Assembly: GCF_023973825.1 (NCBI RefSeq)
Contig: NC_090120.1
Location: 1,855,001-1,919,000 of the forward strand
Origin: Plasmodium brasilianum
Taxonomy: Eukaryota > Apicomplexa > Aconoidasida > Haemosporida > Plasmodiidae
Reading direction: 5' to 3'
Length of the DNA stretch: 64,000 nt
How positions within the stretch are numbered: the stretch's first letter is position 1; the number at the start of each line of letters is the position of its first letter. Below, piece by piece: positions 1-11,317 of this stretch. The translations under genes were made by a program, and so were the position numbers. The notes beneath the pieces were generated by a model that was not told where the DNA came from, did no database searches, and saw nothing but the letters and a program-made list of their open reading frames with translations.

Positions 1-52
1 AGTAGCGAAAAGGAAAAATAAAACCTTCCTATGAGAAAAACTTTTGACAGAG

Positions 53-90
<38 letters not shown>

Positions 91-110
91 AAATTGTGTA
101 CTTATTTTAA

Positions 111-464
111 ATGCATGAATATTTAAATATAATAATACGAGAATTAATAACATTAGGAACAGCGAATGAAGAAGGCGTTTTTGAAAAGCTATCAAAACGC
201 TTTTATTACCATTGTTACTTACTTACAAGGAACAAGAAAAAAAAAATTAGCTCGGAAATATTTGCTGGAATTTTAAAAATAAGGGCAAATTTATACATAC
301 ATGTACACAATTATTTATGCGTACACATGTGCTCATATATATTTATATATATATATATATATATATGCAAGTATACGCATGTATACATATGAATACAAGT
401 ATACATATATACTTCCGTACGCACACATATATATTTACATATACGAGTTTACATATGTACATAC

Positions 465-561
<97 letters not shown>

Positions 562-720
562 CACGTGCACTTATCCCTACAGGTGAGCATTTTTCACATT
601 TTTGCGGGAATTGCACAAAGCTTAATGCAACTACAAGCGGAAAAGCATTTAACCCATACAATATTTAGCGTGTACAACTGTTCCTACCGTTCTTTGTACC
701 AGTGTGATAACCTTTTTTGA
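111..720 (+). CDS. Small two-exon protein, function unknown
   Basis: Proposed exons are 111..302 and 583..720, giving 109 residues. Exon 1 reads as ordinary coding sequence (for example [19 protein letters not shown]) before dissolving into TA repeats. A GT at 303 (GTACAC) falls exactly on a codon boundary. Exon 2 follows a good acceptor, CCCTACAG, at 575-582, is in phase 0, and ends in TGA at 718-720. The intron holds the (TA)n tract. The donor is not a strong consensus, and an upstream exon beyond the window edge is possible. I do not recognise the family; the sequence is mainly helical, with no signal peptide or membrane segment evident. Confidence 0.5.
479..558. repeat. (TA)n microsatellite inside an intron
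   Basis: About 80 bp of uninterrupted TA dinucleotides, preceded by a short CATA run. It lies in the proposed intron of the 111-720 gene. Confidence 0.95.
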
Positions 721-943
721 AGGAAAACTTTGTTATAAGCTGGTGGGGAGTATTAGCTAAGTAGCAGCATAATTAAATGATAAAAAAAGGAAAGAAAACA
801 AGAAAACAGGAAATTAAAAATAGGATAAAAAAATAAAAAAAAGAAGAGGAAAGTAAAATTTGGAAAAAAAAAAAATAAAATAAAAGAGGAAAGTAAAAAT
901 AGGATAAAAAAATAAAAAAAAAGAAGAGGAAAGCAAAATTTGG

Positions 944-980
<37 letters not shown>

Positions 981-1262
981 TAAAACATAGTAAAACATGA
1001 TAAAACTCGATAAAATATGATATAATATAATAAAACGAAATAAAAAAAATAAGCAGAACGTACTGGGAGAAAAAGGACTGCTCTACATGCGCTGAACTAT
1101 TGTACGTACCCCAGTGCACACAGTCATACACAGTAAACCGCAGTTACACACAGGAGATAGGCCCAAGTTGGGGAGGTGTCGAGATAGATAGGGCAAAGGA
1201 CTCGCAAGAAGGGGGAGGGAAGAGGGATGAGGAAGAAGTAGGGGGTTGGGGAAAGTAGTAAA
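721..1262. other. Intergenic, purine-rich strand
   Basis: No gene seen. Positions 781-990 are A/G-rich on the plus strand with an imperfect repeat (AAATTTGGAAAAA and AGAAGAGGAAAG blocks about 65 bp apart). Positions 1140-1260 are unusually G-rich for this genome and sit just upstream of the 1263 start codon, so they are likely 5' UTR or promoter of the next gene. Confidence 0.7.
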
Positions 1263-4105
1263 ATGGTTGGAATTATTATTTTTTTTCTTCTATTCCTAGT
1301 TAGTTGTTGTAAGATATTACTATGTAGAGGAAATGAAAAAGTAAAGAAGTTAGAATGTCAAGGCATTTTTATTTATAACGAAAGAACAGAAGTGAAGAAT
1401 AAAAGAGAAAAAGAATATTTAATTGGTGACAGAATACCTTATTTTATAATTTATAAAAGTGAAAGTGGTGGGATTTACAACTCAAATGAGCATTTCAATG
1501 GGTTATCAATTTTTTTGAAGGAAAAAGTAAAAAATTATGAACAAGGAAAGGAAAAAGTGTTTAACAACTTTTTATATAAAATATATTATTCTTCTGAGGT
1601 TTTTTCACCACAGTATTATGAAGTGTACACCAATGGGGACCTGTTTACATCAGTTAGTAGTAGACAAAAGGATAACATGATGAAATTGAAAAAGGAAAGA
1701 GAGAATAAATTTATCGAAAGACATATTTTTGTTTTAAAAAAAAATATGAACAGCTTGTATGTAAGCAGTACTTCGTTTGATAAGTTGTACGAGGATTGTT
1801 CATTTGTGGACTTAACTGGTATGCACATATTGAAGGGACGTATTAATGGGGCAGGTAGTCCCAATGGTGCATATAGAACAGATGGACAACGAAGGGCAAG
1901 TGGAAAAATAAATAAAAACTGTCTTTCGCACAAATATATTTTACTTGAATGGTTGAACGAAAGTAACTTGATAGTAAGTAACATTACATTAAGCAAATTG
2001 ACAGATAACAGAAAATATTTGTACGAAGGGAAGAAAGACAAGGCGGGAGCAATTTATACAGAGAAAGAGGATGAACAGTACATTTGGGTTTTCATGTACA
2101 TATCAAAGACAGATTTAATGAAAGCATTTTTTGATTATCACTTGAAATTGTTCTTCCTTCGAATAGTGAAAAGGAAGAATGACAATATTTCAATGCTTTT
2201 TAAGTTTTTCCTTGCAAATAACATCATAAGAAATGTATTTGTGAAAAGCTTCACAGAAAAGAGGGAGTACAATACAAATGAAAAGGAAAAAATGAGGGAA
2301 AAAAAAAATATATATACATCATCTTCATTTAATACAAAATACGTATTTCATATTTCTTTTAATATGTATACAAGAAATTACAAAAGTGTTGAATGTTTGT
2401 CTTTTTTTTTTTCGAAATTTCATTGTTATGATAAACAAAATAAAAATTTTTTTATGAACAGCTTTGTAAATAATACACTATATTCCTATTTAGAGGATAC
2501 TGAAGAAGAAGTACAATATGAAAACAATACATACACAAATGGAATGGAAAAAAATCTTTTGTTGCTCGCTTATATATATTCCTCTGTTAGTAGCATTAAT
2601 AAGGAAAATTGTAACAAGTGTGTAAAAAGAAAAATAAATTTTTCTTTTTTCAATTACGATATTGAAAATTTCCCCTTACTTTTTCAAGATCATCTGTACA
2701 GTCAGGAAGATTTTATAATTTATAAAGAAATAGAGAATAAAATTATTTCAAAAAAAAGTATATTTAATGTACTTGTTCATAAAGAAATAACAAGTGAAGG
2801 TATTAACAAAAATGCGAAAACGAATGTAGTTGTACAGATGGAGAAAAATAGTCCTATCCGAAATATGTCCTTTTTAAATAATTGTAAAATAGTAATGATA
2901 GATTTATATTCAAACAATATTATTATAGACAAAGAGAAGGTTAGAAACAAATTGAAGCTAACTTTTTCCGATGTTGAAAATTGTAAAGATAAATCATCTC
3001 ATATTATTGCAAAGTATGATGGTGGAAATTTAATTAATAACGTTAATCACCTACATATGTTTCATCGTTTATATGTTCGACTGTCCTTACACATGAGCGA
3101 TATAGCACACCATTATCGTTGTAACAGTGTTAATGAAGAAAAGGCCAGTTTTGATGCACCGTGGAAAAAAGAGTATATCCAATATGGGAGTGGGCAAAAT
3201 GGTTACATTGCTACTGGTGGTGCTACAGATGAGGAAGAGGAAGACATAAAAGGAAGGAATACACGGAGAAATAGAAGGAAATACACAAATTATCTATGTG
3301 GTGAGCACTTTGCTTTTTCTTACGACACATTACTTAGCGGTCGATATGTTACACCCTGCCACGGAGAATACCTAGAACTAGACATGAAGAACGATAGTGA
3401 GTATCAATGCACGGACTACGATATAGTGTCCATTTCAAATGCGAAACCTTTTCTAAATTGCATGCATGATAAGGATAATCCGATAGATAAGGAAGAATAC
3501 AAACATGGTAATTTTACCATATATGCGGATGAACAGACTGTTTACATACGTGATATTGAAAACATTGTAGCTACCCATACTGCGGATTTTTATATATACT
3601 TGCAAGAAAATGCCTTTTATTCTCTCATTTATCCGAAGAATGCAGAAATTAAGAAGCAGACAAATAATAATGATCTTGATAGTATGAAAAATACTCCTTT
3701 TGAAAAAAAAAAAAGAAAAAAAAAAAGGAAAAAAAAGAGAAAGAGGAAGACGAACCTCAACCGAATGATGGACATACTAGTGAAACTGATATATCCCTTC
3801 TTAAACATTTTATTTATGTAAAAACAATAAATTATTGTGGTAAAAAGCACAAAATAGTGAATTATAACAAAATCCATGCGAATGAAAAATTTAAGTACAA
3901 CGTTTTGGAGGCGAACGATATACAAAAATTGAATATACCTATATATTACAGTTTGCTTTGCACGCAAAAACATTATTCCGATGTTATTTATGTTTATTCC
4001 TTTCCTAGAGGGAACGACAGTTATCAGTTTATTCTGTATTTATCTTCGCTTACATCAGCTTTTTTAATTTTGTTTACTTTTTATCTCTCGTACAAGTTTG
4101 CTTGA
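1263..4105 (+). CDS. Large secretory/ER type I membrane protein, possibly PIG-X/PBN1-like; frameshift in poly-A
   Basis: The first frame runs 1263..3821 (852 codons) and starts with a hydrophobic signal peptide (IIFFLLFLVSCCKILLC). Around 3703-3735 an A-rich tract changes the frame. The biologically sensible continuation is the reading frame one base back, which stays open from about 3722 to the stop at 4105 and ends in one C-terminal transmembrane helix (about LSSLTSAFLILFTFYLSYKF). No GT-AG intron explains the switch, so one A is probably missing from the tract through assembly error or a real slippage variant. Joined, the protein is about 945 residues. Signal peptide, long lumenal domain and one C-terminal TM fit PIG-X/PBN1, the partner of GPI mannosyltransferase I. 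The segment before the TM (VIYVYSFPRG) resembles the mammalian PIG-X tail. That assignment is my inference; a Plasmodium-specific membrane protein is the alternative. Confidence 0.8.
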
Positions 4106-4180
4106 CAAGACCTTCGCGCACTCGCATTTCGCTTGTTGGCGTGTTTTTCAAACCGTGTTGTTAACATTAGTGCATTTGCT

Positions 4181-4313
4181 AAATTTGCGAAGTTTGCTAA
4201 ATTTGCTAAGTTTGCTAAATTTGTTAAATTTGTTAAATTTGCTAAGTTTGCTAAATTTGTTAAATTTGTTAAATTTGCTAAGTTTGCTAAATTTGCTAAG
4301 TTTGTTAAATTTC
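4181..4313. repeat. Minisatellite of TTTGCTAAA/TTTGTTAAA units
   Basis: Tandem 9-bp units with C/T and A/G variants, directly after the stop codon of the preceding gene. The open frames across it (Leu-Leu-Asn or Phe-Ala-Lys repeats) are products of the repeat, not genes. Confidence 0.9.
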
Positions 4314-5048
4314 CAAACTGTGAGTATGTGGGAAGTGCCTGAGCATACATGTAATAGGTATATATATACATACATATTTACATAACACATGGAATACTTA
4401 TGAGAACCACGCATGTATGTGCACACATGACATACCGACAAAAAAAACCTTAACCGTTCAGGCGTTTTTGACTTTTTAAAATACATTATATATATTACAT
4501 TTCGCAGTTGCTGCATTTTTTTAGTAATTTATCTTACATTATTGTGCGGTACTCCTAGCTTATTTTCGTTTTATTTTACTTTCGTTTCGTTGTTACCCTA
4601 ATTTATGGCATCAACTCTGGAGTTTGCTTTTTTTTTTTTTTTTTTGTTTTTCTGTTTCATCTCGTCATATGAACATGAAACTTTTTTCATTTTAGCTGGA
4701 AAAAAAAAAAAAAAAAAAAAAATTCTAAACAAAGTTATACTGTTTAGAAGGGTTAGCAATTATGCGCAAAGGGGTAAGTGTAGCTATGTAAAATAAGGCA
4801 CTAGGAAAAAAGAAAAAAAAAATGCGGATAAATGGGAAAAATAATTGCTATTTTTAAGAAACAGAAAAAGAGAAAAAATAAAATTTATATACGTTAACAT
4901 GTGTACAAAACGTTATGTACATGGTAGCTGACCTTTTGCATAAAACAAGGACGACAAAAAGAATCAATTGCCGCCATAATAAACCCAGGGAAACGAAATA
5001 GAAAGTTCTATACGAAAAAGTATACATTAGACGAAAAAAGGCTGCTAC
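4314..5048. other. Intergenic
   Basis: No gene seen. It contains homopolymer T and A tracts at 4628-4645 and 4700-4722 and A-rich sequence up to the next start codon. Confidence 0.7.
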
Positions 5049-5870
5049 ATGTTTACGGCACGAAGGGACAAGATGAAACAGATAAATATAAAGAATTACA
5101 TTGTAAAAAAGATGAACATATTTTGCTGCAATTTCTTAAAGGTAAACAAAGGGTACATGCATGTATTATTTACAAACGAAAAGAAAGCTTACAATAAATT
5201 TTTCATTTTTAAAAGTGGCATGGAAAATGAACATAGCAGTAAAAGCAAAATAGTGTTATTTAATATAGAAGAGGAAAGAAACAAAATTATAAGAAAAAAA
5301 ATTAATAACTCACTTATTGGAGGTGTAATAATATCCTCACTATCTATCTGTTTAATTGAAATAAATATAATTTCAAGTTTATGTGGCTTTGTAATATCTG
5401 CTGGATTAATTTTATTTTATATTTTTTATTTTCTCTTTTACAACTCCGTTATATTAAGAGCAGTATTAGACATTGAGAATAAAAGTTTATTGTTATACCC
5501 TTATATGATATTAAAAAGAAAGAATTTGAAAAAACAGATTATTTTGTCATTGCATGAAATTAATAAAGTCAACAAAGTTAATAACTACATTCAGTTATAT
5601 TTGAAAAAGCCCAAAATAAAAATTATACCCAATTTTAATTTGTTCATACCTCTGCATATTCCTAGATATAACACATCAAAAACTAGCAAACCGCAAGAAA
5701 TTGCTAATTCTAGGGATGTTCTATATCCATACGACTACAATAACTTGAACATCTCTGTGTTCAGCCAACGTAAGCACATGGTCAACGTGCCTACAATTAA
5801 GAAAAACGTCGATGGATACCCCCTCAACGTGGCTGAAGAGAACAAGTTAATTTCGCTGCTCAGTGTGTAG
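5049..5870 (+). CDS. Two-TM hairpin protein, perhaps TMEM70/186/223-like mitochondrial protein
   Basis: Single-exon, 273 residues. The first 60 residues are basic and poor in acidic residues, as in a mitochondrial presequence. Two adjacent hydrophobic segments at about residues 88-132 form a hairpin separated by one short turn, followed by a soluble domain that starts RAVLDIENKSLLLYPY. A basic N-terminus, a tight TM hairpin and a beta-rich C-terminal domain are the layout of the TMEM70/TMEM186/TMEM223 family of mitochondrial inner-membrane assembly factors. I see no diagnostic residue, so this is a structural guess. An internal start at 5073 (second Met) is possible. Base composition is normal for coding sequence here. 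Confidence 0.8.
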   Translation: MFTARRDKMKQINIKNYIVKKMNIFCCNFLKVNKGYMHVLFTNEKKAYNKFFIFKSGMENEHSSKSKIVLFNIEEERNKIIRKKINNSLIGGVIISSLSICLIEINIISSLCGFVISAGLILFYIFYFLFYNSVILRAVLDIENKSLLLYPYMILKRKNLKKQIILSLHEINKVNKVNNYIQLYLKKPKIKIIPNFNLFIPLHIPRYNTSKTSKPQEIANSRDVLYPYDYNNLNISVFSQRKHMVNVPTIKKNVDGYPLNVAEENKLISLLSV

Positions 5871-6225
5871 CACAGGAAGCCGAATATAAGCGGCAATCCA
5901 ATAGCAATATAGCAACAATCCAGAGGCATTGACCATGTTAGCGGAATGAACGACACTAATAAAGCCCCTGTAGGCGTACCTGCGAACGTTCGTGCACACT
6001 CAACGGTACTCCCTATTTACAAATTAAAATAAACTTTAGCTTGTTTGTTTTGCTTGTAAAAAAAGACTTTGCTGAATTTTACACACATGGATGTTTATGT
6101 ACCTGTACGTGCGCATTTTTTTTTTTTTTTTTTTCCCCTTCAAAATAAAGCAGAGTGAGTAAAGCACTGCTTCGTATCTGTCTCGTAATAAAGAAATAAT
6201 TAACTTAAATTAATTTAATTTAAAT

Positions 6226-6420
6226 AAAAAAATGAAGTTGAATAAAATAAAAAAATGAAGTTAAATAAAACGCAATATATAATTAAATAAAATAAAAATA
6301 GCAAATTAAATAAAACGCAATATATAATTAAATAAAATAAAAATAGCAAATTAAATAAAACGCAATATATAATTAAATAAAATAAAAATAGCAAATTAAA
6401 TAAAACGCAATATATAATAA
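6226..6420. repeat. 45-bp tandem repeat, about four copies
   Basis: The core CGCAATATATAATTAAATAA recurs at 6271, 6316, 6361 and 6406, an exact 45-bp period, flanked by related A-rich partial units. Confidence 0.9.
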
Positions 6421-6777
6421 GGGCAGTATAACACAGCGTTGCGCAGCATAATATACTGCGGTGAATAATTCGCCCGCGAAGTGAAGAAGTGTAAGACTAA
6501 AAAAAATGAACATACACACACATACGTTAGAATATGCGATATATTTAAAAAGAAAGGAGTCAATTAGAAAAAGCAATTTTTGCTAAGGAGCAAATATAAA
6601 AGCGTGCGTTGGTGTATCGCAAATATTGAAGTACACTTTGTCGATTCTTCATTTTTGCAATTTTGATGTTTTAAAGAGTAGCACGTTAAGACACCACAAA
6701 TTAGATAGAGTTCACGTTCCCTTTTTTGGGTTTACTCGAAATAGTGTTGATATGGTGCACCTAATAAGTTGCAGCTG

Positions 6778-6945
6778 ATAAAGTGCTGTTGATAAAGTTC
6801 TGTTGATAAAGTGCTGTTGATAAAGTTCTGTTGATAAAGTTCTGTTGATAAAGTTCTGTTGATAAAGTTCTGTTGATAAAGTTCTGTTGATAAAGTTCTG
6901 TTGATAAAGTTCTGTTGATAAAGTTCTGTTGATAAAGTTCTGTTG
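6778..6945. repeat. 14-bp tandem repeat CTGTTGATAAAGTT, about 12 copies
   Basis: Near-perfect head-to-tail units, with a few carrying GTG instead of GTT. It lies in the 3' flank of the minus-strand GCP3 gene. Because 14 is not a multiple of 3, the open frames across it repeat every 14 residues and are spurious. Confidence 0.95.
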
Positions 6946-7009
6946 ATGTCTACGTTTTCTTCGACGTTCCACGCAGGAGGCGGAGGGAAGCTGCGTCTCC
7001 CCCTTTGGT

Positions 7010-10000
7010 TCACTTGTTCATCATCTTGATCTGCTTTGATATGTTGAGCTTTGTGTTTTTCGTCTCGACAACTTTTGATATGTTGACGTAGTAGAGGTTA
7101 AAGTCTAGTCTTGCCGCTAGTAATCGAAGGGAGTGGAGTTTATCCCTTTTTGTATTTTTTGAATAAGCATGAATGTATTTGTTTTCACTTAATAGAAGAC
7201 ATATAAATTTATATATATAATTTCTGTAATACTTGAGTAACATTTTAATATCTTTTATAGTTTTTTCTCCTATAATATTATAATTAATATAATTGTTTAT
7301 ATAATCAACATCATTATCAAAATTAGTTTTGTTTTCTTTTCGTTCTTCTGTTAACTTTTTAATCTCTGTATAATTTTCACACACGGAGGAGATTAAAGCA
7401 CTGGTTAAGTTTATAAACCTAGTTATGATATCTAGAATTTTGTTCAGGCAAATATGTGTTTCGTTTGGTTCATTTTTCCTGTTTTCTTTTGAGAAGCCGC
7501 GATTTCGTTCCCGAGTAGTTACTGCGCTCACTCTAATGTTATTACCATCATTGAGGTTGTTGATTTCACTATCATTGTCATTATGATTGTCTTTTCCACT
7601 TCCACTACCACTGTCACTTCCAACTCCATTATATCTACCGTTATGCTCGCGTGGAGATGCATATAAATCACTCAGGCTCCCGTCTGCGTCTAGTGAGCTG
7701 TTGAAATAGGCGTGCCTTGATTCATCATCTGACTCGTTAAACGGACAAGAGTTTACAACTAAATCGTTGTAACTTCCTAGGAATAAATCGAACTGTATTT
7801 GCGTTATATAATTGTAATGTTCTTGTATAAGTTGATCTAGATCATTACAAGAAAAGAGTCTTTTTTTAAAATCACTCCAGTTCATATCAATAATGTCATA
7901 ATAAAAATATGATAAAATATTATGTACAAAATGGAACATTTCATTTCTAATTATATTGCAATAAATAAATACAGAGTTATAATAAACTATATTAATAATT
8001 TTAAAAAGATGAGTAAAAAGGTACCATATATTAGACAATTCACAAAAAATTTTTTTAATTTTTATTAATAATACATTTATACTTTTATATATAGATTTGA
8101 TTTTTTTTGTAAATATTATATCAAGTGGTTTTTCAACTAAAAAGTCAAATACTAATACGTCCCATCCTATATCTCCTCTTCTAATATTAAATTTTTCAAG
8201 TGTTAACTTCTTTATTATATTCTGATTGGAGGTAAATAGAGAAGAAGATTTTATACATAGATCTAGTTTACTGTTAAGGTAATGTCTTTTCAATTCTTCT
8301 GCATTCATATATAAATCTGTTTTCATATTATCAAATATGGTTTCGAATAAATCTCCATCTACTAATAAAAGAAAATAGCGAAATGCTCTTAAGTGTTCAT
8401 ACAGTTCGTACTTTTTTATTAACAAGGTTATTAGTTTTTTATTTTTCCTTTCCGAAATTTTCTTAATGTAATAATCGATACTGTCAATGTATATGTTTAC
8501 GTCATTTATGCAAAATACATCATCTAGTAAAGGTTCATCCTCCGGGTTTTCATCATCTTCACTGCTACTATATGGCGATTTAATACTGTAGTGCACACTT
8601 CCTTTGAGGCCCCTATTGCTTCTCTTCCGTGATATATCATGTTTGTTCGTATACTTGACCTTATTACAAATATTTCCCATTGTAGTGTATGTACTACCGC
8701 CCCTAAGATCAGCACCTCCAGCACCACCACTGGGGCATTTTAGCAAAACAATATTTTTCTCCTTTGCTAGAGGAAATACATTACATATAGCGTTCGCCGC
8801 TAATGCAGTGTGAAACTTAAAAGCGTCGTCATTGCTTGAGGAGTATAGACCACTACTCATGTTTGATGCACCTACTACATTGTTGTTATTCCCAAATAGG
8901 TTAAGCAGGTATACACTCTTTCCAGTGAGTAGTATCTTCTTAGCAGTATTGACACTTAGAAAAAGTGGAACATTGTTAAAATTTAAGAAAAATTTATATG
9001 TCCATATCTGTTCAGATGTAACTGTCTTATTTGTTGATATAAAGGTTTCATTATATTTATCTTTTAGTATACCATATTCAGTCCACTGTTTTAAAATTTC
9101 ATTTATTGGTTTTATACATTTCTGTAAAATTTTTTTATAAATTTTTTGTTCTTCATAATCATACGCCTGTGATTTTGAATATAAAAAAGAGAGAAATCTA
9201 CATCCAGTATTTCTTAACGATTCATCTACTACGTTTACTAAAACTCTCAGAATTTTGTATGACTCCTGTAATAACAAATACAGCTTGTTTATTCCAATAT
9301 ACACTGTATTTTTATGTATGTGTTCGTTAAGATCACTCTCTATGTATGATAATAATTTATAGTATTCATTCATGTATTCCCTTATAATTTGATGCAACGC
9401 ATCAACTACTAGGCTCCCTTTCCTCCGCGGGCGAGCGATGCAGTTGCACTTACCGTTGTCGCAGTTGTCGTATTTGCCGCATTTCTCGCATTTGTTGCAG
9501 TTACTGCTACCGCTGTTTATGTTCATCCCCTCCATGTGCTTCTTACCACCACTGATGGGGTAATGGGATCTACTATCATCCGGATGGTTATTGTACGTGT
9601 TGGACACCCCGTAACTTGCCTTATCCCCGCTATGCCCACTATTATAAATGTTATCCATGTAATTCTTTCCATTGTGCATATTAATCATGTCGTTGTTATT
9701 ACAATACACATCGTCCAGATTAATGTTATCATCACTACTATAAGCAGCATGATCATCTTCATAGCATAAGCTACTCGCCTTGCCACTATCGTTACTCCCA
9801 GAATGGTTTACATACATCTTTAACTTCTTAAATAGAATGCCTACATAGCTAATGTTATTTATAATATGATGCATACCTATGCTAATCTTTCTATTGTGTA
9901 CAAAAAAAGAATTTTCAGTTTTATTATATTTAATGTATTCTCCATTTAATCCTTGAAGAGGGTATATAAGATCTTTTAATAGGAAACTCTCTTCTATATC

Positions 10001-11317
10001 CAAGTAGTGGAATTTGTTGTTCAGAATTATCGTTGCATATAAACTTTTGTTTATTAAATTGTTTCTGTGTAGAATGGAGTTATCATTTCTTCCCCTTCCA
10101 CTTTGTCTCTCTGTTAGTCTCTCTGTTAGTCTCTCTGTTTTTCTGTCTTTATCCCTACCCCTAACGGTTAGCATTTTGTTGGTGCTTCCAACACCTCCAT
10201 TATTGCTAATGCCGCTCCTTTGCGTTCTATCATTGGGTAGTTCTAGTTTATTCCCCTCCTCAGTCTTGTTAATTATAGTTAATTTTTTATACCCCTCATG
10301 GTTGGACATATTACTGTTTTGATTTGTGGTTAAGTTTCCATGCCCTACATCCCTTTTGGGGTTAACTGACGTTTCATCTTGCACATGTATATTATTGCTA
10401 ATGTAGTTTACGTTATCATGTTCGCTTCTTTTGTTTTTATTTTGCTCATCTGTGTTTATACCATCACTCAACGGGTTAAGCGGCTGTACTGGATTATGCA
10501 GCTGCTGTGGATAGTGTGGTTGTTGTGGATTATGCAGATGAGGTGCATCCACTTTAACATTTCTGCTGATAGTCATAATGGTATTCCTGTTTTCATCCTC
10601 ATATTGCTTCAACTTGAGGAGTATATGCAATATGTACTTGTAATTGATATTGCTCTCCTCGAGCTTCTTTAACATAAGTCTTATTTTATTCAGTGTGATA
10701 TTGCTCTTTTTTAAACATGCATATTCAATTTCTTGCTTTATATTTTCATTTTCATTATACTGTAATACGTTAAAATTGATGAGAGACGAAAGTATTTTAT
10801 TAAGTTTGTATATTAAATGTTTTACAAGCAATTTGTGCAGTTCTTCGTTTGGAGTGGTACCCGAAGTGGAGCAGGAAATGCCAGAGGTACCACCGCCATC
10901 ACCTGGAGCACCACCACCAAGTGCAGCTCCATCTATGTATGCTACCTTTTTAGCTATAAAGAATAGGTACTTGGCAAATTGCGTAATGCTTTTAAAATTT
11001 TCCTCTTTCTTTTTGTTCTGATCGTGCATATTGTTATTTCCATCATTCGACAATCTGTGCTTCTCCTTGTCCATTCTGTATATCTCCCTTTCTTGTCGTT
11101 TTTTACCATACTCGATGCTTTGGTTGTATTCCCCATCTTTACTGTAATGTATTGCCTCTTCTCCTTTCACGTTAATATTATTAGCATAATTTTCTTTATA
11201 TACATATGTATTTACCCCCTCTATGGTATTATTTGCCCCTTTATTTGCATTATTACCGTTGGCTATATTTCTATTTATGCCCACCTCATTCAGCATATTT
11301 GTGGGGGAAAAGCTCAT
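7010..11317 (-). CDS. GCP3: Gamma-tubulin complex component 3 (Spc98/GCP3)
   Basis: Single exon, 1435 residues. GCP3 with GCP2 binds gamma-tubulin and caps microtubule minus ends at the spindle plaque or centrosome. The Spc97/98 grip regions are clear. The N-terminal grip begins around residue 440 (FLLKDLIYPLQGLNGEYI). A central stretch reads VPLFLSVNTAKKILLTGKSV, like the GCP3 family's VPxFL...KILLxGKS. The C-terminal half contains GDIGWDVLVFDFLVEKPL, matching GCP3's GWDVFxLDYxVxxPI rather than the GCP2 version, then a MFHFVHNILSYFYYDIID block and a DLDQLIQEH block. Animal GCP3 is about 900 residues; the excess is Asn/Ser-rich inserts (about 520-640, 860-950 and 1250-1330) and a poorly conserved N-terminus. 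The ATG at 11317 is the first in frame and begins MSFSPTNML. Confidence 0.92.
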   Translation of the reverse strand: MSFSPTNMLNEVGINRNIANGNNANKGANNTIEGVNTYVYKENYANNINVKGEEAIHYSKDGEYNQSIEYGKKRQEREIYRMDKEKHRLSNDGNNNMHDQNKKKEENFKSITQFAKYLFFIAKKVAYIDGAALGGGAPGDGGGTSGISCSTSGTTPNEELHKLLVKHLIYKLNKILSSLINFNVLQYNENENIKQEIEYACLKKSNITLNKIRLMLKKLEESNINYKYILHILLKLKQYEDENRNTIMTISRNVKVDAPHLHNPQQPHYPQQLHNPVQPLNPLSDGINTDEQNKNKRSEHDNVNYISNNIHVQDETSVNPKRDVGHGNLTTNQNSNMSNHEGYKKLTIINKTEEGNKLELPNDRTQRSGISNNGGVGSTNKMLTVRGRDKDRKTERLTERLTERQSGRGRNDNSILHRNNLINKSLYATIILNNKFHYLDIEESFLLKDLIYPLQGLNGEYIKYNKTENSFFVHNRKISIGMHHIINNISYVGILFKKLKMYVNHSGSNDSGKASSLCYEDDHAAYSSDDNINLDDVYCNNNDMINMHNGKNYMDNIYNSGHSGDKASYGVSNTYNNHPDDSRSHYPISGGKKHMEGMNINSGSSNCNKCEKCGKYDNCDNGKCNCIARPRRKGSLVVDALHQIIREYMNEYYKLLSYIESDLNEHIHKNTVYIGINKLYLLLQESYKILRVLVNVVDESLRNTGCRFLSFLYSKSQAYDYEEQKIYKKILQKCIKPINEILKQWTEYGILKDKYNETFISTNKTVTSEQIWTYKFFLNFNNVPLFLSVNTAKKILLTGKSVYLLNLFGNNNNVVGASNMSSGLYSSSNDDAFKFHTALAANAICNVFPLAKEKNIVLLKCPSGGAGGADLRGGSTYTTMGNICNKVKYTNKHDISRKRSNRGLKGSVHYSIKSPYSSSEDDENPEDEPLLDDVFCINDVNIYIDSIDYYIKKISERKNKKLITLLIKKYELYEHLRAFRYFLLLVDGDLFETIFDNMKTDLYMNAEELKRHYLNSKLDLCIKSSSLFTSNQNIIKKLTLEKFNIRRGDIGWDVLVFDFLVEKPLDIIFTKKIKSIYKSINVLLIKIKKIFCELSNIWYLFTHLFKIINIVYYNSVFIYCNIIRNEMFHFVHNILSYFYYDIIDMNWSDFKKRLFSCNDLDQLIQEHYNYITQIQFDLFLGSYNDLVVNSCPFNESDDESRHAYFNSSLDADGSLSDLYASPREHNGRYNGVGSDSGSGSGKDNHNDNDSEINNLNDGNNIRVSAVTTRERNRGFSKENRKNEPNETHICLNKILDIITRFINLTSALISSVCENYTEIKKLTEERKENKTNFDNDVDYINNYINYNIIGEKTIKDIKMLLKYYRNYIYKFICLLLSENKYIHAYSKNTKRDKLHSLRLLAARLDFNLYYVNISKVVETKNTKLNISKQIKMMNK

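Larger units (their letters stand above)
5871..7009. other. Intergenic between convergent genes, with two minisatellites
   Basis: No gene seen. It holds a 45-bp repeat (6226-6420) and a 14-bp repeat (about 6778-6945), listed separately. The remainder is AT-rich with a T tract at 6117-6134. Confidence 0.7.

Noticed and set aside
749..1131. Minus-strand Phe-rich open frames
   Set aside because: Translations of A-rich tracts on the plus strand; no codon structure or motif, and frames are interchangeable.
1263..3821. Treating the long gene as a pseudogene
   Set aside because: Only one frameshift, inside a homopolymer, with an intact downstream frame and TM; assembly error is more likely.
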